Of a stretch of 64,000 bases of DNA, positions 43,745 through 53,200 are shown one piece after another. The number at the start of each line of letters is the position of its first letter. Position 1 is the first letter of the stretch. Origin of the DNA: DASZVB01 sp035545855 (GTDB taxonomy: Bacteria > Myxococcota_A > Polyangia > Polyangiales > Polyangiaceae); NCBI GenBank assembly GCA_035545855.1, contig DASZXK010000154.1, positions 62,001 to 126,000 on the forward strand, in the 5' to 3' direction. The translations under genes were made by a program, and so were the position numbers. Under the pieces are notes generated by a model. The model ran no database searches, was not told the origin of the DNA, and saw only the letters and a list, made by a program, of their open reading frames with translations.

Positions 43745-44290
43745 ATGACGGCACGTCTCGCTCGTCTCGTCCCGTTCGCCCTCGCGCTCCTCTCGCTCAC
43801 CCCCGAGGTCGCGGGCGCGGAACCCAAGGGACGCGACATCACGTACCGCGTCACGGGCGACGGGCTCGTCATCGAGGTGGAAGGAATCGAGCTCGAACCG
43901 AGCGCCGTCCCGGTGAAGACGGGCCGCGGCTGGATCGTGAAGCTCGACGTGAAGGCGACGGTCCGGGACCGCCATTCGCACCGCTTGCTCTCGCCCGAGC
44001 AGGGGCCGCTGATGGTCGCCGCAGTGGTGCAGAAGGCGGGCAAGGAAGACAAGGTCGGCGACGAGCGCAAGGGCGACACCGAGATGACCCTCTCGCCGGA
44101 TTCTCCGGAGACGCTCACCCGCAAGGTCGACGTGCCCGTCGCCCCCGGGCAGACGCTCACGCTGAACGTCGGCCTCTGGGGCCTCGCGAAGGACGACGAG
44201 AAGCGGCGTCCCGTGAAGAAGCTCTTCATCGTGAAGATGGTCGCGGGCGCGACGGCGAAGCCCACGCCGGTGATCACGCCGCCCGAATGA
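43745..44290 (+). CDS. Small secreted protein of unknown function
   Basis: 181 residues. A Sec-type signal peptide (MTARLARLVPFALALLSLTPEVAGA, cleavage near 25) precedes a beta-rich domain with alternating strands (YRVTGDGLVIEVEGIEL, WIVKLDVKATV, TLTLNVGLWGL). It is conspicuously charged and has no Cys or enzymatic motif. It resembles a small Ig-like or immunoglobulin-type sandwich (inference). It ends six bases before the convergent giant TPR gene. The promoter at 43711-43738 suggests it is its own transcription unit. Confidence 0.75.
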   Translation: MTARLARLVPFALALLSLTPEVAGAEPKGRDITYRVTGDGLVIEVEGIELEPSAVPVKTGRGWIVKLDVKATVRDRHSHRLLSPEQGPLMVAAVVQKAGKEDKVGDERKGDTEMTLSPDSPETLTRKVDVPVAPGQTLTLNVGLWGLAKDDEKRRPVKKLFIVKMVAGATAKPTPVITPPE

Positions 44291-44296
44291 CGCCGC

Positions 44297-47200
44297 TCAA
44301 CCGGCGCGGAGCTCGCGGAGGAGCGCCTGCGCGTCGGAGTGACCCGGGTTTTCGCTGACGGCCTTGGACGCCATCAGGCGCGCCTTGCGGACGTCCCCCT
44401 GCGCCTGCGCGATCCGGCTCAGGTGATAGTACGCGACGGCCCGGGACTCCGCGCTCGCGCCCTCCGTCGTCCCCGGGACGCGAAGGCGCATCATGGTGAC
44501 CGAGCGGAACGCCTTCTGCGCCATCTCGGTGTCGTTCACGTCGAGCGCGAGGTGGCCGAGCTGCATCGCGAGATCGCCGTTTCGCATGTCGAGGTCGAAC
44601 GCCTTCGCGAGCGCATCGAGCGCCGCGGAGAGATCTCCGGCTTCGAGGTGGATGTTCGAGATCTCTTGATGGACGAGCGAGAGGTCCTTGTTGCGTCGGC
44701 CGCGGTGAGCGGCCACCACGCGGACGAGGGCCGCCATCGCCTCGTGCGAACCGCCCGTCGCAGCCCGGGCTCGCGCGAGCAGCACCGCGCCGCGGATGTT
44801 CTCCGGGCTGAGCCGCTGGGCCTCGTCGAGAATCGCCGCCGCCTCCGCCGGGTCGCCGTCGCGTTCGAGGAGGAGCTCCGCCGCGTGCACGAGCCCCGTG
44901 GTCCGCGCCTGGACGTCCGTCTCGGCGCGGGCCTCCTCCAGGAGGAGGTGCGCGAGCTCCCGGTGCGCGCCCGTGCTCGAGTAGAGCTGCCGGAGGCGCG
45001 CCCGGAGAGACCGGCTCTCCGGCACGGACTCGAGGACGCGCTCGAGGCTCCCGCGCGCGTCGGCGAGGTGCCCCGAGTGCTCGCAGGCGTCCGCGAGGTT
45101 CAGCGCGGTCGCGACGAGGGCGTCTCCTTCCTCGAGCGGGATCAGACGGCGATACGTGGCCGCAGCCTCGTCCCAGCGCGCTTCGGCCGAGGCGAGCGAC
45201 GCGAGACGCCTGAGCGCATCCCGGTGCTTCGGCTGGGTCCGGACGAGCCGGACGAGGTGCTCGCGCGCTTCCGACGTCTCTCCCAGGTCCTCGAGGAGCG
45301 CGACGAGCCGGAGCGTGTGCCGGGCGCGGTCCTCGCCTTCGGTTCGCTCGATGGCGGCCTCGAGAGCGCGCGTCAGATCCGCGGAACGGCCGCCCCCTTC
45401 GCGGTGGGCGCGCTCGATGTCGGCGAGGGCCTCGTCGTGGCGGCCGAGCTCGGTCGCGATGCGGGCCCGCTCGACGTAGAGGTCCGGATCGTTCGGGCTT
45501 CGTTCGAGCGCCGTCCCGAGCGTCTCGAACGCGAGCGTCGGTTCTCCCGCGTGTTCGTACGCCTCGACCGCCCGCGTGAGGAGCGAGAGGTCCGACGGAT
45601 CGGCCGCCGCGGCTCGACGGAGGACGACCGCGGCGTGTTTCCAATCCGCTCGTTCCAGGCACCGCGCCACGAGCCGTTCACGGAGCGGAACGTCGCTCGG
45701 GTTCGCCGCGCACGCGACCTCGAGCGCGCGCTCCACGCCGAGCGAGTCCCCCTGCTCCGAGCGGAGCCGGACGAGCTCCGCGGCGAGCGGCGCGACGGCG
45801 GCCGGCTCTTCGAGGGCCAGGAGGCGCTCGATGGTGTCCGCGACGTCGGCCGGGTCCGCGGACGTGGCATCCGCGAGCCGCACGAGCGCGCGGAGCGCCG
45901 CACGACTCGACTGGTTCCAGTCGAGCACGACGCCGTAGGCGTCGCGAGCCGAGTCGAGGTCCTTCGCTTCTTCGAGAGCCGCGCCGAGCGCGAGGAGCCG
46001 GGACTCGACGACCTCGGCGTCGCCGCTCGCCTTGGCGGCGTCCACGCGCGCCTCGTGGAAACGCACCAGGTCTTCCTTCTTGCCGTGCTTCGCCAGGAGC
46101 CCCGACAGGAGCTCGGCCGCGCCCTCCTGGGACGGATCCTCGGCGAGGATCTCCTGGAGGAGGGCCATCGCCTCCGCTTCGCGGCCCCGGTCGGAGAGGA
46201 GGAGCGTCGCTTCTTCGACACGAAGCCGCGATCGGTCCTCGAGCTTCGGCGCGACGCGCGCGGTGGCGGAGATGAGCGCCATCAGCCGCTCGCGGTCCCC
46301 CGTCTTCCGGTAGACCTCGAGGAGCGGCTCCCACGCTTCGCGATCGCCCGGATGATCCTGGACGAGGGCGCCGTAGAGGCGCGACGCGGACGGGAGATCC
46401 TGCGGCTCGTCGAGCGCGAGGCGTCCCGCTTCGAGGAGGAACTCCCGGCGTCGCTCGCGCGGCCCGACGTCGGCCGCCTCCGCGAAGAGCGACTGCGCGC
46501 CGGCGCGGTCTCCGTCCTTCGAGCGGATGCGGGCGAGCGCCTCGCGGACCCGGGCCTTCTCGGCCGGGGTCCTCCCGGTTTCTCGAGCGAGCGCCCCTTC
46601 GAGCAGCGCACGCTCCGCGGCGGAGTCCCCGAAGCTCCGCGCGAGCTCGAGGCCGCGTTCGAGCGACGCGGACGGTAGCTCGGCCGTCTCCGCGCGGAGC
46701 ACGAGGACGTCGACCAGCGTCCGCTCCCGGCCCGCCGCGTTCGCGATCCGCTCGAGGACGCGAAGGAGCGCGTCGTCGCGGAGGTTCGACGACCCCTCGA
46801 GGAGCGACTGCACGCGTGCCGGGTCGGCGCCGGAATCGAGGGCGCGTTCGAGGAGCGAAACGCCCTCGGTCACGCCCTCGGCCGAGGCGAGACGGAGCTC
46901 CGCGAGCCGAAGGAGCGGCTCGACGTCCTCGACTCGCGACTTCCCGAGGAGGGCCTTCACGTGGTGCGCGAGCGCGCTTTCGAGCTCGCGCGGAGCGCCG
47001 AGCCATTCGTACACCCGGCTCATCGCAGCCCAGGCGCTCTCCTCGAGCACGCCGTTCGATTCGAGCTCGCGCTGGATGCGATGGGCATCCGAGGTGACCC
47101 GGGGCGCGACGTCCGAGCCCCCGGGCAGGTGCGAGGCGTGGAGCATGACGAGATCCGAGAGCGCGCGCGCCGCGTGAGCCGGCGTCGGAGCGGCCGCGAG

Positions 47201-50200
47201 GCGTGCCTCCACCGCTCGCGCGAGGAGGTCGTAGCGTTCCGACTCGAGGAGGGCCCGCTCCAGAGCGAGCGCGTCCGCCGGATCGTCGAGAGCCGCCTCG
47301 AACGCGGACTCGCAGAGCTCCGCGGCGCGATCGGGTTCGCCCGACAGGGCGGCGATCTCGCTGAGCTCGAGGTACACACGCGCCCGCCCCGGGAGCTCCT
47401 CGCCCTCCTCCGCCTTCTGGTGCACGAGAAGGAGGGCGCGATACGTCCGCTCGGCGCGGGAGAGCTGGCCCTCCGCGCGCGAGAGCCGCGCGAGCTCGTA
47501 GAGGATGCCCGGGTGCGCGGGGTTGATCTTCGTCGCCGTGTCGAGCTCGGTGAGGGCCTCGGCGCGGCGTCCGGCAGCGAGCGACACGCGCGCGAGGTTC
47601 AAGTGGACGATGGCGCGGTCCTTCGGACGGCGCGCGCCGTACCGCTCGATCTGAGCGCGGAGGACGGCGGCCGCGTCGTCGTAGCGTCCGGCCGCGCCGA
47701 GCGCGGACGCGAGAGAAAGCCGCTGCTCGGCGAGGTCCGGATCGAGCTCCACGGCCCGTTCGAGGAGCGGAACCGCGGCGGCGGGATCGCCTCTTTCTTC
47801 GCGGTGAATCCGCGCCGCTTCGCGGAGCATCGAGAGCTGCTCGGCGGGGTGTTCGGCGCGGTCGGCCTCGGACGCGAGGAGCTCGGCGAGCGCGCCCCAC
47901 TCGCGGTGCTCCCGATAGAGCGCGGCGAGCCTCTTCCGGAGCGGCCCGGCGTCGAGCGCGCTCACGGCGGCCCGTTCGAGACGGGCGCGAGCGAGGTCCC
48001 AGCGTCCGAGGGCGAGGTACGTCTCGGCGAGCTCGAGGGCGCGGTGCCCGAGCTCCTCGCGAGTGGACCCCTCGACGAGCCATTCGAGCGCGTCGGCCGA
48101 CTCCCGGAGCTCGCCCCGCGCGCGGTGGATCCGGGCGAGCGCCGCGAGCGACGCTTCTCCGCCGAGGGCCGCGCCCGCACGATGGACGGCGATCGCGCGA
48201 GGAACGTCCAGGGCGCGTGCCTCCCAGATCTCCGCGGCGCGGACGTAGAGGGCGGCGGCCGACCCGGGGTCCCCGGCCGCGGCGCGGGTCTCGGCCTGAT
48301 CCGCCCACAGCGTCGCCAGCTCGGCGTGCCGGCCCGCTTCGTCGAGGAGGCGCGCGTAGCGGGTGACGGACGCGAGCGCGACCTCGTCCGCGCGGTCGTC
48401 CGCGAAGAGCCGTCCGAGGAGGTCGATCGCGCCGGCGGGGTTTTCGAGCTGGTCGCAGGTCGTGAACGCCGCGTCCCGGAGGAACCGGCGACGGCGCGGG
48501 ACCGCGAACGGAAGCGCGCTCGCGCGGAGCTCGATCGCGACGACCTCTCCGAACGCGCGCTCCTCCTGGTGACGACGCACGAGGGTCTCGACCGCCGCGT
48601 GCGCGGCATCCTCCACGGAGGGGGCGAGCGCGGGGCTCGCGGTGCGCCACGCCGTGACGGCGAGTTCCAGCAGGTGGGACGCGACGGCGACCATCGAGGT
48701 CCGTCCCGGCACGTGACCGAAGACGGTCACCGAGCGCTCGAAGTCCGACGCCGCCGCATAGGCGTCGAGGGCGCGGAGCGGCTCGCCCGTCCGATCCCGG
48801 CAGAGATCGCCGAGCGTCCGGAGGAGCTCGTCTCGGCGCTCGCCGGGCGACGCTGCCTCGGCCGTCTCCTCGACGAGAGCAGCGAGCTCCGACCAGCGCT
48901 CCGTCGCAGAGAGGAGATCCGAGAGGGCGCCGAACGTCTCCGCGTCCGCGCCGAACTCCTCGCGGATGGCTCGCCACGCCGTCACCGCGCCCGCGAGGTC
49001 GGCGAGGCGCTCCCGGAGGACGAACGCCCGGCGCACCAGATCCTCCCGCTTCTCCGCGGGCGGGAGGAGCGGCGCACGGCGCGCGAGCGCGTCGGCGAGC
49101 TCGCGGAACCGGCTCGAGACCTCGAGGGCCGAGACGAGCCCGGTGAGCGCCTCCACGTCCTCCGGGTCGTCCTCGAGGCGCGTCCGGTACGCGCTCGCGG
49201 CGCGATCGGGATCGGCGAGCTCCTTCGCGGACAGCCCGGCGAGGAGAAACAGCGCGCTTCGTCGCTTCTCCGGCCGCTTCTCGAGCCGGACGATGCGCGT
49301 GAGGACGTCGGCGCGATCGGCGGGCCGTCCCATCTCGGCGAAGAGCGCGTCCGTCGTGTAGGCGACCTCGAGAGCGATCGCGACGTCGTTTTCCGCGAGC
49401 TCGAGGACGCGGAGGAACGACTCCGCGGCTTCTTCGCGCCGGCCGAGCTCGGCGAGGAGCGCGCCGGCTTCCCGGAGGAGCTCGATCTTCGTCGCGCGCT
49501 CCGAGACGTCCTCGGCGAGCCGTTCGAGGAGCGCGGCGCGCCGGTCGCCCTGACCCATCTTGGTCGCGAGGAGCGCGAGGCGCTCGCGGGCGGGACGGCC
49601 CCTGGGGTTCGACGTCACCAGGGTCGACAGGTGCTCGAACGCTCGCTCGTCGTCGCCGATGCGATCGGCGTACAGATCGACGAGCTCCTCGAGCCGTCGC
49701 GTCCGATCTTTGTCCGTCTTCGCGAGCTCGAGGGCGGCCTCCAGGGCGCGGGCGAGCCCGCGGTCGTCTCCGGTCTTGCGGCTGCGCTCCTCCAGCATGC
49801 GCACGGCTTCGTCGTGGACGGAGCGCGCGGCTCCCTGCCCCTTCTTCTTCCCCTTTTTCACCGGCGCGGCAGAAGGTCGGAGCGGGAGACGGACGACCCG
49901 TTCGAGGAGCGCGTACACCGCTTCGTCGTTCTCGTCCCGCGCGAGGCACTTCTCCGCCAGGGCGAACGCTCGCGCCGCGTCCGCGAGATCTGCGTGAAGG
50001 CGGGCCATCCGGAGCTCGAGCTTCGCGAGCTCCGGAGGAGACGCGGTCGGCACGCGCCGCTCGAGGAGGGCGAGGAGCTCCCGCGAGCGTCCCGTTCGTT
50101 CGTAGAGCCGCTCGATCATCGCCTCCACGCGGGAATCCGGTCGGAGCGCGAGGAGCTTCTCGAGATACGAGATGGCCCGGTCGGAATCGGCCGCGAGATC

Positions 50201-53200
50201 CTTCGCGGCGATGGCCGCTTCGTCGAGGAGCTCGGCGCGTTCGCCGTCCGCTTCGGCGAGACCGATGGCGCGGTCGTAGAGCGCGAAGAGCTCCGCCCAC
50301 CGACCGTCCGCGTTGTACGCGAGCTTGATCCGATCGAGCGCCCACCGCGCCCTCGGCGAGAGCGAGAGCACCCGCTCGAGGAGCCAGAGCACCTGATCCG
50401 GTTCGTCGAACCACTCCTCGTGGAACTCCACGTATCGTCGCCCGACGGCCTCTCCGAGGGCGTCCCCGAGGGGCTTGGAGAGCGTGCGCCTGTACGCCTC
50501 GGCCACGGTCCGCGGGTCATCCGTCCGCCGGGCGAGCCGTTCGGCGCGATCCCAGAGCCCGTCCTCGCCCGGGAGCTCTTCGGCGGCATCCACGGCGACC
50601 GCGAGGGCCTTCTTCGGGTCGGAGCTCGCTTCGACGAGGCGCTCGTACCAGCCGACGCGAACGCGGGCGAGCGCGTCCATCCCGCGCGTCTCGGCGAGGA
50701 GCGTCTCGAGCAGACTCTCGGCGTCGGCGCCGTCCTTCTCGAGCGCCACCTTTCCGAGCAGCGCCGACGCACGCTCCCGTCCTTCCGGGACCTTGAGGAT
50801 CGCGAGGAGCGTACGGACCGACTCGGGTCGATCCAGCACTCCTTCCAGGACGGTGAGCGCCTCTTCCACGCGCCCGAGCGGCGTCACGAGGACCGCCGCG
50901 AGCGCGACGTCGACGTCTCCCGCCTCGTCGCCGGAGAGACGCTCCCGGACGGACCGGAGCGTGCCGGCGAGGCGCTCGGGGTCGCCGTGCGCGAGCTCGA
51001 GGCGAACGAGGGCCTCGCGGGCTCGCGCCTCGCTCGGCGCGAGATCCAGGGCGCGCTCGTAGAGGCTCCGCGCGCGGGAGACGTCGTTCATCACCGTCTC
51101 TTCCGCCTGCGCCCACGCGAGGAGGGCCGAGAGCGGATCCGACCCCTGCTCCACGCGGTAAGAGAACAGGAACCGCTGATCTTCGAACGAGTCCGGATCG
51201 CGCTCGCGCCCGCGGAGGTGATCGGCGAGGGAGGCGACGTCCGCGGCGTCCCCGTACTTCTCGACGAGGTCCCGGAGGATGCCGGCGACGTCCTTGGCGC
51301 TCGCGCCGGTCGACGCGAGGGCTCGAGCCTTGGAGGAGGCGAGCGCCCGCACGCTCCGCGGGTCGCCGTGCGGGAGCGCCATCGCCTCGTCGATCATGGC
51401 GATGAGCTCGGCCTCCGCGTGGGCCGCGAGGAACCTGGACTCGAGCGCCGCGAGGTGCTCCTCGGCGAAGGCGCGGTCGGTCCGGAGCAGCACCGAGAAG
51501 ACCGCCGGCACGCGATCGAATCCGCCCTCCCCGACCCAGGCGTCGACCAGGTACCGCGCCGCTTCCACGTCGGCGTCCTTCGCGTCGAGCACGTGCTCGT
51601 AGAGGCGGATCGCGCGCGCCTCCTCGCCGGGCAAGTCCCGAGCGAGGCGCGCGCCGCGGAGATACGCGTCCGCCGCGGCGACGCCGTCGGCGAGCTTCTC
51701 CAGACGAACGTCCCCGAGACGCTCGAGGCACGCCGCCTGCTCTCGTTCGTCGCTCGCCGCGGCGAGGCGACGCTCGAGCACCTCGACGACGAGCGCGGAG
51801 TCCCCCGCCCTTCGCGCGAGGTCCTCGAACGCCGGATACTCCTCGACGGGAAGCGCGCCCGAAACGGCGAGCTCCCGATGAATCGCGAGGGCGCGACCAT
51901 CGTCTCCGGCGGCGGCGAGCTCCCGGGCGAGACGCAGGCGGAGCGAATCTCGCCGCGCGCCCTGGCTCGAGGAGATGGCGCGCTCGAGCTCGGCCGCGAG
52001 CGCGCGCCGATCGCCCTTCTGTCCGAGCGCGTCCACGAGGGCCTCGTGAGCGGCGATGTCCTCCGGGTTCTCCGCGACGAGGATCCCGAGCGTCGCGATC
52101 GCGGAATCCAGATCGCCGAGGTCCCGACGCTGCAGCCGCGCCATCGCCCGCAGGAGATCCCGGCGACGTACCGCGTCGGGGGCACGCTCGAGCGCGTCGC
52201 GGTAGAGGGCGAGCCGCTCCGTCGGGTTCCCTTGTTCGGCGAGCAGCTCGTCGATCCGGCGAAGGACCTCGGCGCTGGAAGGCTCGAACGAGAGGAGCCG
52301 CCGGTACGCATCCACCGCGCGCGCCGGTTCTCCCGCGGCCACGAACGCCTCGGCCGCTTCGCGAAACACCTCCGCCGTCGCGGCATCCAGTGTCTCGACG
52401 CCGGCGGCGATGCCGCCGAGGAGCTCGGCCCGACGTGCGTTGTCCCCGCCCTTCGCCGCGGCCACCCGGAAGCGCTCGAGCCACGCGAGGATCTCGGGGC
52501 GACGGCCCGCGACCGCGATCGCGAGCGCTTGCCCCGCGATCGCGAGCGCCCGCTTCATGTCGGCCGAGGAGCTCTCGGCGGCGGAGAATGCCTCCGCGAG
52601 AATCGCGAGCCGAGCCCTGGGATCGGTCTCGCTCTCGGCGCGCACTTCCAGGATGCGGAGGAGCCCGGACGGGTTCTCCTCCGCGCGGTACGCCGGTTCG
52701 AGGAGGCGCGCGGCGGCGATGCGAAGAGTCTTGTCTCCGAGGAGCTTCTCCGCGGCGCGTCGCGCGTGCGGTTCCTTTGGATCGAGGGCGAGGGCGGCCC
52801 CTGCGGCGGCGAGAGCGCCCTCCGGGTCGGCGAGCTCGCCGAGCCGGACGCGCGAGATCCGCCCGAGGAGCGCGCCCCGCTCGCTCTCGGGGACCAGGGG
52901 AACGAGGTCGCCGAGGACGGCTTCCATGCCGCGAAAATCCCGCTGCTGTTCGAGCAGCGTCGCGAGCCGCGTCGAGGCTTCACGCGACGGGCCGTGGGTC
53001 GCGACGAAATCACGAAACGCGCGGATCCCCACGGTGCGATCCGTCGCCTTCTGCGCGACGAGCTCCGCCGCGCGGAACGCGAGCTTCCTCGCCTTGTCGG
53101 GGTCCTTCTCCCTCGCGGCGCGCTCCCGGAGCACTTCGACGAGCCCCGCGTCGTCGCCGATGGACGTCGTCAAGGCCTCGAGGCGGTCGAGCGCCTCCTC

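Noticed and set aside
45678..50414. Long open frame in another phase of the same region
   Set aside because: Arg/Pro/Ala-rich, no motifs, overlaps the TPR gene in a shifted frame.
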